Shown: positions 38,528 to 46,880 of the stretch, one piece after another
Position numbering within the stretch: position 1 is the stretch's first letter
How the letters are laid out: the number at the start of each line of letters is the position of its first letter
Origin: Limnobaculum parvum
Lineage (GTDB): Bacteria; Pseudomonadota; Gammaproteobacteria; Enterobacterales; Enterobacteriaceae
Length of the DNA stretch: 64,000 bases
Assembly (NCBI RefSeq): GCF_003096015.2
Contig: NZ_CP029185.2
Location: 3,777,772 to 3,841,771, forward strand
Direction of reading: 5' to 3'
The notes under the pieces: model-generated
What the model saw: the letters and a program-made list of their open reading frames with translations, nothing else
What the model was told of the DNA's origin: nothing
Database searches by the model: none
Program-made: the position numbers and the translations under genes

Positions 38528-38862
38528 AAGTTAATCCTGCCGCTACTGGCAACTATTTCACCACAGCAATATTGGAAATTAAGCCGGGATTTTTTTTCAT
38601 CCCAACTAAGGGTTAAGGTAATTTCTTCGCCGGGAAATAGCGGGCGTTGAAACTTCACCACTTCTATCGCACTAAATACGGGAGAATGCGGGAAAATCTC
38701 TGCGGCGTAATGTATCGCCCAATGAATTTGAGTCACGCCTGGCAATATTGACTGTTCAGGAAAATGACCTTTAAACCAGAGCAGTTCTGGCTGGAGTTTA
38801 AAATGGAGAGTGGCGCTTCCGTCGTCAGCGATTTGACGGGCGTTTTCCTGTGGCAACTTCAT
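38518..38862 (-). CDS. apeI: 3-hydroxyacyl-ACP dehydratase ApeI (FabZ-like)
   Basis: A 114-residue hotdog protein with the FabZ-type active-site stretch FKGHFPEQSILPGVTQIHWA (30-49; catalytic H33). It would pair with ApeP to remove water during polyene synthesis. It overlaps apeH by 4 bp and apeJ by 10 bp. Confidence 0.85.
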   Translation of the reverse strand: MKLPQENARQIADDGSATLHFKLQPELLWFKGHFPEQSILPGVTQIHWAIHYAAEIFPHSPVFSAIEVVKFQRPLFPGEEITLTLSWDEKKSRLNFQYCCGEIVASSGRINLCQ

Positions 38863-40244
38863 AAAAACAGTTCCTGTAATTCACTGTAGGCACGTTTGCC
38901 CTGAGTATTTAGCGGGATAGTTTTCACTATTCGCCAGCGTTTGGGCACGGCAACCGGCTCAAGCCATTCTCTTAATCGTTGGCGTAAATGGCGAGTCAGG
39001 ACGATCTCGCCCTGTTGGTAATATTGTTCACCGGCTTCTGTTAGTACGATAATGGCGGCCAGAACTGTGCGGTTCCCCTGAGTCAGTGGAATAATCGCAG
39101 CATCACAGATTTCATTGAGTGAAAGCAGGCGTTGCTCCACACCGGTAAGTGAAAGGCGTTTCTCTTCAATCTTAATGATTTTATCTTTACGGCCTAACAG
39201 GTGAAATCCGTGGTCATCAATGCGGATGATATCGTAAATAGTACTGCCCGAATCATCTTCAAACAGCGGTGATGTGACATGGATGATATCGTCCTGAAGC
39301 TGGGCGATATCGATACCATCAAACGCTAACCAAGGTTGTTCTGGGTGTTGTTGGGTGCGATGGGCGATAACACCTGTCTCACTGGTGCCATAAATTTCCA
39401 GAGGTAAAACCCCCAAGCACTGTCGTACGCGTTGTGCTTCTTCTAGATCCAGCGGGCCTCCGGCGGAGACTATCATGGTGCACTTTAACGGAGACAGACT
39501 GCAATCCAATCGTTTTAGGTAGGCCGGGCTGGCGACTAATGTGAGTGGTATTGCGGTTAGCAGTTGTAGCTGCTCATGATACTCCGTTGTCAGCGCATTA
39601 AAGGGTAACCCTAAAGCAAGGGGTAAAAGAATACGGAAGGTTAAACCATAAAGGTGCTGATGGGAGACCGTTGCGGCCACCTGAGTATTTGCCAGCTGCT
39701 TTGCGCAATAGTGCGCTAGGATTTCGCTTTCCGCTTCCAGTAGCCTGACGGGTTTAGAAACGGCTTTCGGCTGTCCGGTTGAACCAGAGGTAAACAAAAT
39801 AATTTTGGCTTGCGTTGGCCAATCGGGAAGATCGGAGTCGGAAAAAGATTCGTTTTGCTCCGGTGGTTCCGCTGATATCTGAATTGTCGGGCAAGTCATT
39901 TGTAACGGTAGATCGGTCAGTAACGCATCAAAAGAGCCCTGCTGTTGCTGTTCCTGCAATTGAGTTTGACGCAAATGCCCCGGAATAACAGGGGTTTTAT
40001 TACTGTAAAGCAACGCTATCATAGCAGCAGAAAAAAGATAACTATCATTAAAGCAGATAGCCCAGCGCTTTTCAGGCGAGGTTTGTAACTGTTGAATTAG
40101 CGATGTAATCCGATGACGAAAGTCAGATAGCGTGAGCTGTTGATCGCCACGCCAGGCTATCTGCGTATTATTGGGGCGTTGAGTGTTTAGCGTATCTTGC
40201 AGGCGTAATGTTAGGCGTGACGCAGCATTTTTCTGATTATCCAT
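38859..40244 (-). CDS. apeH: Aryl-acid adenylating ligase ApeH
   Basis: A 461-residue AMP-forming acyl ligase. I start it at 40244 (MDNQKN): the frame is open further upstream to 40373, but that part lies wholly inside apeG, and the inner ATG has GAG 7 nt before it. Motifs are FTSGSTGQPK (151-160), YGTSETG and a C-terminal lobe with LLGRKDKIIKIEEKR. In APE synthesis this enzyme activates 4-hydroxybenzoate and loads it on a carrier protein. It overlaps apeG by 34 bp. Confidence 0.85.
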   Translation of the reverse strand: MDNQKNAASRLTLRLQDTLNTQRPNNTQIAWRGDQQLTLSDFRHRITSLIQQLQTSPEKRWAICFNDSYLFSAAMIALLYSNKTPVIPGHLRQTQLQEQQQQGSFDALLTDLPLQMTCPTIQISAEPPEQNESFSDSDLPDWPTQAKIILFTSGSTGQPKAVSKPVRLLEAESEILAHYCAKQLANTQVAATVSHQHLYGLTFRILLPLALGLPFNALTTEYHEQLQLLTAIPLTLVASPAYLKRLDCSLSPLKCTMIVSAGGPLDLEEAQRVRQCLGVLPLEIYGTSETGVIAHRTQQHPEQPWLAFDGIDIAQLQDDIIHVTSPLFEDDSGSTIYDIIRIDDHGFHLLGRKDKIIKIEEKRLSLTGVEQRLLSLNEICDAAIIPLTQGNRTVLAAIIVLTEAGEQYYQQGEIVLTRHLRQRLREWLEPVAVPKRWRIVKTIPLNTQGKRAYSELQELFL

Positions 40245-40804
40245 TCTGCACTCATTAATAATCCCATTAAAACATAACTGATAGCGCCATTGTACAAGGT
40301 CCATAACTTGATATCGCCGTACAGACAGGTAAAGAGCGCTATGCTTCCATTCAATATGAAAAACAGACACCAAACCTGAGTCACTTTTTGCGTATAGCGT
40401 ACGCCCTCAGGGGGTAAATCAGGCTCAGTTAACCGTGCCAATCGTTCGACAATAGTCGGTGGATTAAACAGCGAATGACCAAACAAAGCCAATAACAGAA
40501 TGCTAACTACCACCGGATAATAAAGTAACCAGTGATTTTGTTTCAGAAGCCAACTGGCAAGGGCTAATGCGATACCTAATAACGCAAATGCTTTCATCAG
40601 CCAGGATAGCTGTCGAATTTTCCCTCTGGCCAGTATTAGACGACTGGCAAAAAGTATTATCAATGCAGGCGCTAATACTGATGACTCCCAATAAGTTAAA
40701 CCAAAATAGACAGCAAACGGATAACCGATAACGGCCAGCGCTGTTATTCCCTGAATAACTATTGAGGGGGAAAGCCGGGATGGCTTGTCGCTATTCATCA
40801 GCAA
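40211..40804 (-). CDS. apeG: Multi-pass membrane protein ApeG
   Basis: A 197-residue inner-membrane protein with about five or six hydrophobic helices, for example WLLYYPVVVSILLLALFG and VWCLFFILNGSIALFTCLYG. The block LFNPPTIVERLARLTEPDLP matches the COG4648-type proteins found in APE clusters. Its biochemical role is not known; position between the ACPs and the ligase is conserved. It starts 12 bp after apeF. Confidence 0.75.
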   Translation of the reverse strand: MLMNSDKPSRLSPSIVIQGITALAVIGYPFAVYFGLTYWESSVLAPALIILFASRLILARGKIRQLSWLMKAFALLGIALALASWLLKQNHWLLYYPVVVSILLLALFGHSLFNPPTIVERLARLTEPDLPPEGVRYTQKVTQVWCLFFILNGSIALFTCLYGDIKLWTLYNGAISYVLMGLLMSAEWIIRKMLRHA

Positions 40805-40816
40805 TGACGATAGAGG

Positions 40817-41065
40817 CTACTGGTTTTTCAGTAACTGGTCGATAGCATTAACCACATCTTCAACAGTACGAACTGATTTAAAAACTTCAGGGTTAATCTT
40901 TTTCCCCGTCATCTTTTGCAGATGCACGACCAGATCAACCGCGTCGATACTGTCCAGCTCTAGGTCTTCATACAGTTTGGTATCGAGTTTAATATCGTCA
41001 GCATCTAACTCAAAAAGCTTTACCATAATGGTTTGAATTTCATTAAAAATATGTTGTTTATCCAT
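40817..41065 (-). CDS. apeF: Acyl carrier protein ApeF
   Basis: An 82-residue acyl carrier protein with the phosphopantetheine site DLELDSIDAVDL (S39). It is acidic and helical, as expected. One of two ACPs in the cluster; it carries the growing polyene or the extender unit. It is 16 bp downstream of apeE and 12 bp upstream of apeG. Confidence 0.9.
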   Translation of the reverse strand: MDKQHIFNEIQTIMVKLFELDADDIKLDTKLYEDLELDSIDAVDLVVHLQKMTGKKINPEVFKSVRTVEDVVNAIDQLLKNQ

Positions 41066-41081
41066 TAGTGTTTACCTTTAA

Positions 41082-41342
41082 TTATTTGCCGTGTTGTGAG
41101 GCAATAAGCGCTGAAAGAGAGGCGATAGAATAAAAATGTTTGCGAGTATCTTCACTTTCAGCCGAAAGGACAACGCCATAGTGATTTTTAATGGCTAAAC
41201 CTAACTCTAATGCATCAATTGAATCCAAACCGAGACCATCACCAAACAGAGGGGCATCCGTATCGATATCTTCCGGAGTCATTCCCTCTAAATTCAGGGA
41301 GTCAATGATAAGTTTTTTAATTTCTTGATTTAATACATCCAT
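41082..41342 (-). CDS. apeE: Acyl carrier protein ApeE
   Basis: An 86-residue acyl carrier protein with the attachment site GDGLGLDSIDALEL (S41). Its first base overlaps the last of apeD. It is distinct in sequence from ApeF, so the two carriers probably have different jobs (chain carrying versus other steps). Confidence 0.9.
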   Translation of the reverse strand: MDVLNQEIKKLIIDSLNLEGMTPEDIDTDAPLFGDGLGLDSIDALELGLAIKNHYGVVLSAESEDTRKHFYSIASLSALIASQHGK

Positions 41343-42157
41343 TATTTTTTCTCATTCGTTTTTATCGGCTCAGGGATGAGCTTCTGACTTAAAATTCGCG
41401 TCAAACGACGAGCGGCAATAGCTGGCGAAGCATCGCCCTCAGCAGCGTAATCCTTTGCGCTAATTTTTTCTTTCACTACGAGTTGAAACAAGGGTTTCAT
41501 TTTTGGAATATTATACCACTTTCGCTGTTTCGTCAGCACTGGTTGGTCACAATGAATCGTGACTAACCGAATATTGGCATCGCATCGTACAGCGATATTG
41601 GCGGCACCTCGTTGCAAATGCATTGCTTTACCGGGAGTAGTTCGCGTTCCTTCAGGAAATATCAAAATCATCCCATTGTTATTTAATATTTCTTTGCATT
41701 GCGGTAATAAAATTTCTGACTCGGAGTTAGCAATATATCCGGCAGATTTAATCACGCCACAAACAAAAAAATTATTTAATAAAGACTGTTTAACAATGCA
41801 GTCACAGCGCGGCATGCAAGAGGCTAAAAAAACGTAGTCCAACAGGCTGGGATGGTTGGCGACAACAATACAACCCGCATCCTGTTTTAGTTTTTCAACG
41901 CCATAAAACTGGTAATCTAACACGCGAACAAAACGCATGAGCCAGATAAAAAGCTTAAAGCTATAGCGAATACTGCTTTGTGTCAGTTGGATACAGCGTT
42001 GTCGGTCTTTGACCAACAGGCGTAATGTAGAAAACCAAAAGGTAGAGAGCAACAACCCACCAATGCCAAATAAGGCAAAGCAAAATCCGGTAGCTGCAAT
42101 ACGCCAGATACGATTCAGAACGGAAGAGTGTCTCTGGGCTGTTACTATTGGTGCCAT
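41342..42157 (-). CDS. apeD: Lysophospholipid-type acyltransferase ApeD
   Basis: A 271-residue PlsC-family acyltransferase. It has an N-terminal membrane helix (about 25-50), the catalytic VVANHPSLLDYVFL (NHX4D) and the substrate motif IFPEGTRTTPGK. It is expected to act at the inner membrane, attaching an acyl or aryl polyene group to a lipid. It overlaps apeC by 13 bp. Confidence 0.85.
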   Translation of the reverse strand: MAPIVTAQRHSSVLNRIWRIAATGFCFALFGIGGLLLSTFWFSTLRLLVKDRQRCIQLTQSSIRYSFKLFIWLMRFVRVLDYQFYGVEKLKQDAGCIVVANHPSLLDYVFLASCMPRCDCIVKQSLLNNFFVCGVIKSAGYIANSESEILLPQCKEILNNNGMILIFPEGTRTTPGKAMHLQRGAANIAVRCDANIRLVTIHCDQPVLTKQRKWYNIPKMKPLFQLVVKEKISAKDYAAEGDASPAIAARRLTRILSQKLIPEPIKTNEKK

Positions 42158-42870
42158 TGCCAGTCAGACCTCATTCCCTGTAGTGTGAACTGAGGATCTT
42201 TTGCCAGCCAGTGCTGCATAAAGGTTAAACTTTGCGGTAATACAGGGTTTTCAGTCTTGCTAGATAGAGGGTATACGTTTTTATCTCTTTGCTGACAGCG
42301 TAGCGTTTCACCCGATGAGATTAGAAGTCCAACAGCGTAAGCGGGCACCTGATGTTTTATCCGTGTCTGATAGACGTCAGGTACCGCCCCGTCAAAATCA
42401 ACCAATAGCACTTTTTTAGCACCATCAGCCAGCATCGCCTGTGCTTCCAGCATTCCCTGTTGAAAACCATCAATATCAGCGGCAATTGATGTTATCGGTA
42501 ATGGCTGTTTTCCAGTAATGGTTAACAATCCGGATGCCGTGTTATGAACGGACATAGCAAAGTCTGTTGGTGAAATATCCTGCTGCTGGCAAAGCCCTTC
42601 AATGATTTTACAGGTTCGTTCAAGCTCGCCGTGTCGGCTAATAAAAATAGCGGCATCAGGTTGTTGGTTCAGCAAGGTCAGGCCTACCTCTACGCTGAGT
42701 CGACTGGCGGTGCTCATGCGACGGGCAGTCATCATTGGAATGTGTTGAGTTTTGGGTAAGGCTTCACTCCAGTCAGTTTCTGGGTGTATTGACCAGCTTT
42801 GCCATTGTTCGATGTTACATAATCCCGGAGCCAGTGCACACCAATCCAGAATGTTAAATGAATATGTCAT
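42145..42870 (-). CDS. apeC: Short ketosynthase-like protein ApeC (chain-length-factor-like)
   Basis: A 241-residue protein matching only the N-terminal half of a ketosynthase (Ketoacyl-synt_2 type). The region DFAMSVHNTASGLLTI stands where a ketosynthase would place its catalytic Cys, and no Cys is there. In the studied pathway ApeC pairs with ApeO as a non-catalytic partner. It is the first gene of the minus-strand operon, behind a 335-bp divergent promoter region. Confidence 0.8.
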   Translation of the reverse strand: MTYSFNILDWCALAPGLCNIEQWQSWSIHPETDWSEALPKTQHIPMMTARRMSTASRLSVEVGLTLLNQQPDAAIFISRHGELERTCKIIEGLCQQQDISPTDFAMSVHNTASGLLTITGKQPLPITSIAADIDGFQQGMLEAQAMLADGAKKVLLVDFDGAVPDVYQTRIKHQVPAYAVGLLISSGETLRCQQRDKNVYPLSSKTENPVLPQSLTFMQHWLAKDPQFTLQGMRSDWQWHQ

Positions 42871-43205
42871 TGATGATTAATGCCTTTTTAGCAATCCCTT
42901 GTTAATGCACTAGCATGGTGGCTGATATTTAAATCTAATGTCTTGGGCAACATAATATATAAATGAAAGTGTTTTTGCTGCTGTAATTCCTGTTTTTATC
43001 AGAATTATTCAGATTTCATATTATTAATCAGAGTGTTTTCATTTTGATATATAAAATTTTTAGTTCATTAACCTATTGTACTTTTTTATTCATATGTAGA
43101 TAAATCGTTATGTCTTAAGTTATTATCTGGCTTGAAAAAATAAGTAACAATACGAAGCGATAACTATTACAGCAAATCTGAAGATATTAATGGAGAGTTG
43201 ATAAA
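42871..43205. promoter_or_regulatory. AT-rich divergent promoter region of the APE cluster
   Basis: 335 bp between apeC (minus) and apeA (plus), strongly AT-rich with no supported ORF. It must hold promoters for both directions. I could not fix unambiguous -35/-10 pairs, and no regulator gene is adjacent. Confidence 0.6.
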
Positions 43206-43616
43206 ATGAAAATAAATCGTTTAAAAGGATTAATTGTTGGCATTATTGCCCTTATCTTTATTGCTGGTTGTAGTGGAAATCGTGCGGTTCGTGATATTAC
43301 CTCTGATATTAATGGTAGTTTTACTCCACAACAAATTGAAAAAGCCATTATCGATGCGGGTAAAGCACGCGGGTGGGCGATGAAAAAGATGCGTGATGGC
43401 TTAATCACCGGCAAGATTGTTACCCGTGGTTACTCTACAGAAATCAGAATTCCTTATACTTCATCACAATATTCTGTTGAGTATGTTGGTAGCCAAAACC
43501 TGACCCCTGACACTGAAAAAGTGCCTAATAATTACAATCGCTGGGCGACCAAGTTAGATCAAGATATTAAAACCAAGTTGCTCGAACAACAGAATCTATA
43601 TAATTCAGCGCTTTAG
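43206..43616 (+). CDS. apeA: Small lipoprotein ApeA
   Basis: A 136-residue lipoprotein. The signal peptide ends FIAGC (Cys 22), followed by Ser, suggesting outer-membrane sorting. The mature part SFTPQQIEKAIIDAGKARGW begins a small alpha/beta domain. GGAG lies 9 nt before the ATG. It diverges from apeC and is 69 bp upstream of apeB. The name follows the A-to-R order of characterised clusters; the function is not known. Confidence 0.7.
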   Translation: MKINRLKGLIVGIIALIFIAGCSGNRAVRDITSDINGSFTPQQIEKAIIDAGKARGWAMKKMRDGLITGKIVTRGYSTEIRIPYTSSQYSVEYVGSQNLTPDTEKVPNNYNRWATKLDQDIKTKLLEQQNLYNSAL

Positions 43617-43685
43617 TTTTCAGAATAAGCATACGGGATAGCCGTATGAATTTACGTAATATCATAAGAAATAAGGAAATATTTT

Positions 43686-44777
43686 TTGAGTACAAAGACT
43701 GAAGTACGCTATGGCTATGATAAGGACCCCTTTACAGCATTAGAAGCCATCACTGAAGCACAAAAACTTGCGTTTGCCCCAATGTTATTTCAAGCCGCGC
43801 TAAATCTCCGTGACAGTGGAATACTGACCGCGCTGGATAAAGCAGGTAAACAAGGCGCAACCCCTGAAGAAATCGCCCAATTTGTAAGTCTTAATCACTA
43901 TGCTATTCAGCTTTTATTGGATGTTGGTTTAAGTAGTCGTATTGTTTATCAACTTAACGATCGTTTCTTGTTGGGTAAAATCGGCCATTTTTTACTGCAT
44001 GACAAAATGACTCGGGTCAATATGGATTTTAGTCAGGACGTTTGTTATCAGGGAATGTTCCATCTTAATGAAGCGTTGGAGAATAGTCAGCCTGCGGGCC
44101 TTAAAGTGTTTGGCGACTGGGCAACTATTTATCCTGCATTGAGCCAGTTGCCTGATGCAGCACAAAAGAGCTGGTTTGCTTTTGACCATTTCTATTCAGA
44201 TGCAGCCTTCAATGCAGCGTTTAAGCACATTTTTCCTTTAAATCCACAGCATATTTACGATGTTGGTGGGAATACCGGAAAGTGGGCGATGTGCTGTGCT
44301 AAAAATGATGAGCAGGTCAACGTCACTATTTTGGATCTTCCACAACAAATTGCTTTAGCTACAAAGAACATTGAAAACGCGGGATACAGCGATCGTATCA
44401 ACGGTTATGGGGTTGATTTATTAACTGCTGAAGAATTACCTGGTGACGCGGATATCTGGTGGATGAGTCAGTTCCTAGACTGTTTTAGTGAGGAGCAGGT
44501 GGTCCATATCCTGAAGCTTATAGGTAAAAGCATTAAGCCGGATGCGCAAGTCTGCATTATGGAAGTGTTTTGGGATCGCCAACCATTTGAGGCCGGAGCG
44601 CTAAGCCTGAATGCATCATCTCTCTACTTCACTTGTATGGCTAACGGCAACAGTCGTTTTTATCATTCTCGGGTATTATATGATTGCCTACGGAAAGCTG
44701 GATTTTACGTACAGCAAGATATCGATAATTTAGGATTAGGTCATACCTTACTGATTTGTAAGCGTTTACCTGACTAA
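43686..44777 (+). CDS. apeB: SAM-dependent methyltransferase ApeB
   Basis: A 363-residue class I methyltransferase of the acetylserotonin O-methyltransferase-like group. An N-terminal winged-helix dimerisation domain (about 20-110) precedes the SAM-binding motif YDVGGNTGKWAM (about 196). LDLPQQIALA follows at the acidic position. The start is TTG at 43686, chosen because AAGGA lies 8 nt upstream. In APE clusters the methyltransferase is thought to add the methyl group on the aryl ring. Paired competing hairpins follow the stop. Confidence 0.8.
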   Translation: MSTKTEVRYGYDKDPFTALEAITEAQKLAFAPMLFQAALNLRDSGILTALDKAGKQGATPEEIAQFVSLNHYAIQLLLDVGLSSRIVYQLNDRFLLGKIGHFLLHDKMTRVNMDFSQDVCYQGMFHLNEALENSQPAGLKVFGDWATIYPALSQLPDAAQKSWFAFDHFYSDAAFNAAFKHIFPLNPQHIYDVGGNTGKWAMCCAKNDEQVNVTILDLPQQIALATKNIENAGYSDRINGYGVDLLTAEELPGDADIWWMSQFLDCFSEEQVVHILKLIGKSIKPDAQVCIMEVFWDRQPFEAGALSLNASSLYFTCMANGNSRFYHSRVLYDCLRKAGFYVQQDIDNLGLGHTLLICKRLPD

Positions 44778-44788
44778 ATTTTTGTAAT

Positions 44789-44830
44789 GGATACCGTCAA
44801 AAGAGATTAACGGTATCCATTAATCTCTTT
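44789..44830 (+). terminator. Two mutually exclusive hairpins after apeB
   Basis: Hairpin 1: GGATACCGT (44789-44797) with ACGGTATCC (44810-44818). Hairpin 2: AAAGAGATTAA (44800-44810) with TTAATCTCTTT (44820-44830). Each uses the other's loop or arm, so only one can form at a time. Hairpin 2 is followed by CTCTTCTAGTTTTTC, a loose T-rich tail. Probably the end of the apeAB transcript. Confidence 0.5.
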
Positions 44831-45285
44831 CTCTTCTAGTTTTTCTGTTTATTTCATTTTTATTCATACACTAACTAATTGATAAATATTATCATTGATA
44901 ATGAAGGGTGAATTATATTTCATCATTCTAAATATGTGTTTTTGTATTTCTTTTATACTCTATTTTTCGTTAACCAAATTAATACATTGGATGGCGTTAC
45001 TCTGTTAGCAATAATCATTGAACCTATATCATGACGACTGGCAATCGTGGTGGTTCGGATTTTTATTCTAAGGGAGTACCATTACCAGAATACGCGGGAA
45101 GGATTAACCAAGCTCTCACTGACGGTATCCATCGGCGAAACAGCGCCACATGCTTTACGCCAGCTCTGTCTCGCGGATTTATCTAACGGTGGTCGCGGTA
45201 TAGTAGCTCCGACCAAGGGTCGACTGTTATACTTAGCAACGTGTATTTCAGCCATTAAATTAAACCAGCCAGAGAGCAAATAGAT
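44831..45285. other. 455-bp stretch without a supported gene
   Basis: AT-rich to about 45,000, then a more GC-balanced patch. An ATG at 45031 opens a 51-codon frame (MTTGNRGGSDFYSKG...) and two other frames over 45047-45283 are open for 65-78 codons. None has a clear ribosome site or a family I recognise. The 12-mer ACGGTATCCATC near 45,122 repeats 11 bases of the apeB hairpin (44810-44820). It may be a gene remnant or the leader of the LemA gene. Confidence 0.35.
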
Positions 45286-45852
45286 ATGGGATTGCTGATT
45301 ACTATTGTGGTTGTCATTTTTGTCGTGTTGGGTCTGGGTGGCTGGGTAATTAGCATTTATAACCGTTTGGTGGCACTGCGTAATAATATTGATGCGTCTT
45401 TTGCCAATATTGATGTGATTCTGAAACAGCGTGCTGACCAGATCCCTGCGCTAGTTCAGGTAGTCTCTAAAGCCATGTCCCATGAGCAAGAAACCTTTAC
45501 CCGCTTAAGTGCAGCCAGAACCGCTTATCTAAATGCGGGTTCGATAAAGGATAAGGTGGACGCTGCCAATCAGATGGAGACGGCATTAAAGTCGGTCATT
45601 GCCATTTCAGAAAACTATCCAACGCTGATCTCCGGCGAGACCTTTATTGAGCTGCAAAAATCGGTCAGTGAAGTCGAGGATAAAATTGCTCACCGCCGTG
45701 AATTCTTTAATGATGCAATGAATCTTTACAATATTGGTATCGCTCTGTTTCCTAACATTTTTTGTGCCAAAGTGATGGGCTACCAACGGATGTCATTACT
45801 AAAAATCAGTACGGAAGAGACCGCTTATGATGGGGTTAAATTTAGCAGCTAA
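45286..45852 (+). CDS. lemA: LemA family membrane protein
   Basis: A 188-residue protein with one N-terminal membrane helix (about 3-24) and a long helical domain. YNRLVALRNNIDASFANIDV (about 25-44) and LKQRADQIPALVQVV (about 46-60) are the LemA signature. It is expected in the inner membrane with the helical domain on one face; the molecular role of LemA proteins is not settled. The usual partner genes (TPM/YgcG type) are not adjacent. A decayed second LemA remnant lies at 52.8 kb. Confidence 0.9.
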   Translation: MGLLITIVVVIFVVLGLGGWVISIYNRLVALRNNIDASFANIDVILKQRADQIPALVQVVSKAMSHEQETFTRLSAARTAYLNAGSIKDKVDAANQMETALKSVIAISENYPTLISGETFIELQKSVSEVEDKIAHRREFFNDAMNLYNIGIALFPNIFCAKVMGYQRMSLLKISTEETAYDGVKFSS

Positions 45853-45882
45853 TCATTCCTGCTATGATTAGTATTCACTCGC

Positions 45883-45904
45883 TTCGGGGATAGTTATCCC
45901 CGAA
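45883..45904 (+). terminator. Probable terminator of the LemA gene
   Basis: A perfect inverted repeat TTCGGGGATA (45883-45892) / TATCCCCGAA (45895-45904) about 30 bp past the stop; sterically the loop would be four bases. It is followed by TATTTCCCTATTTTTC, an interrupted T-rich tail. Confidence 0.6.
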
Positions 45905-46020
45905 TATTTCCCTATTTTTCTAATATATCGTTCCCTAATCGAAGAGCGGCATTAGCATGAGAGGATATCGGGTGATAGTAATAGAGGGGATTTTTTTACT
46001 TATTAATGGCTTGTGATTGG

Positions 46021-46782
46021 TCAGCTATTAATATAGCTGACTACATCTTCCATCAAGGCCTGATGCTCACCCTCGTTCCACAGCCTTACTCGCTGGCGAA
46101 TATCATCACGCTGAGAAGCGGTTAACTGGTAACGGGTGATGTTTTCCTGTATCTGCCCCTTCCTTTCAGCATAACGATGCAACAATATCTGTTGTTGTTG
46201 CTCATCATTATTGTCATCGCTTTGCTGCTGTAAAAAGACTGCGCTTAAGGTTAAGAATACGCATTGTAATATCACTAGGCTGTCGGTTTGTTGTGAGTTT
46301 TTTGCCATATCCAGAGAGAATATGGCGGCCAAGTCTTCCGCAGCCTCCACGCTGTCAAACTGCAAAGCATAGAAGTAGTGCATCAACATGGGAGCGGTAT
46401 GGTGCTGGGTATGGGATATGCGCGCCAGCGAGAGGTGGCAGAATGCTAATTGATGGTGGTTAGCTTCCGTATTTTCACCTTGGCTATAACGTTCAATCAA
46501 TTGCCCGAATATTTCGGCGGCTTTATCTAAATCTAGTTCAACGGTATTACCCGACAAATACAGCTGTGCCAGTACCAGATAAGCAGGGAGGTAATCTCTC
46601 GCCAGTAGCTTATTCAGCCAGTGCCAAAGTTGCTGTGGCTGCCATTGTTCGGTCAGATAGATGTCGATGAGTGCCAGCATATAAGCCGGATCGTCGGTTA
46701 GTTCTGCCATACGGATCAGGTGGTGTTCTTTTTCTTCCAGAGAGAGTTCTGATTTTTCTGACAGTTCAAATTGTTGGGTCAT
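46021..46782 (-). CDS. Sel1/TPR-like helical repeat protein, function unknown
   Basis: A 253-residue soluble, Gln-rich, helical protein. Segments LPAYLVLAQLYLSGNTVELD and LDKAAEIFGQLIERYSQG follow a Sel1/TPR pattern of paired helices, and YALQFDSVEAAEDLAAIFS repeats it weakly. No signal peptide or membrane segment is seen. It stands alone between a convergent LemA gene and the divergent yceM. No function can be named. Confidence 0.65.
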   Translation of the reverse strand: MTQQFELSEKSELSLEEKEHHLIRMAELTDDPAYMLALIDIYLTEQWQPQQLWHWLNKLLARDYLPAYLVLAQLYLSGNTVELDLDKAAEIFGQLIERYSQGENTEANHHQLAFCHLSLARISHTQHHTAPMLMHYFYALQFDSVEAAEDLAAIFSLDMAKNSQQTDSLVILQCVFLTLSAVFLQQQSDDNNDEQQQQILLHRYAERKGQIQENITRYQLTASQRDDIRQRVRLWNEGEHQALMEDVVSYINS

Positions 46783-46880
46783 TTTATGGTAAATAGTGAC
46801 AATGGTGATTAATGGGGGAACCTTACCCGCTTAGTATAAACTAAACAATATCAGAAACTTTTTATTCTCTGGAGAGAATG

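Noticed and set aside
40245..40373. 43-codon N-terminal extension of ApeH
   Set aside because: It lies wholly within apeG, and the ligase fold begins after the inner Met.
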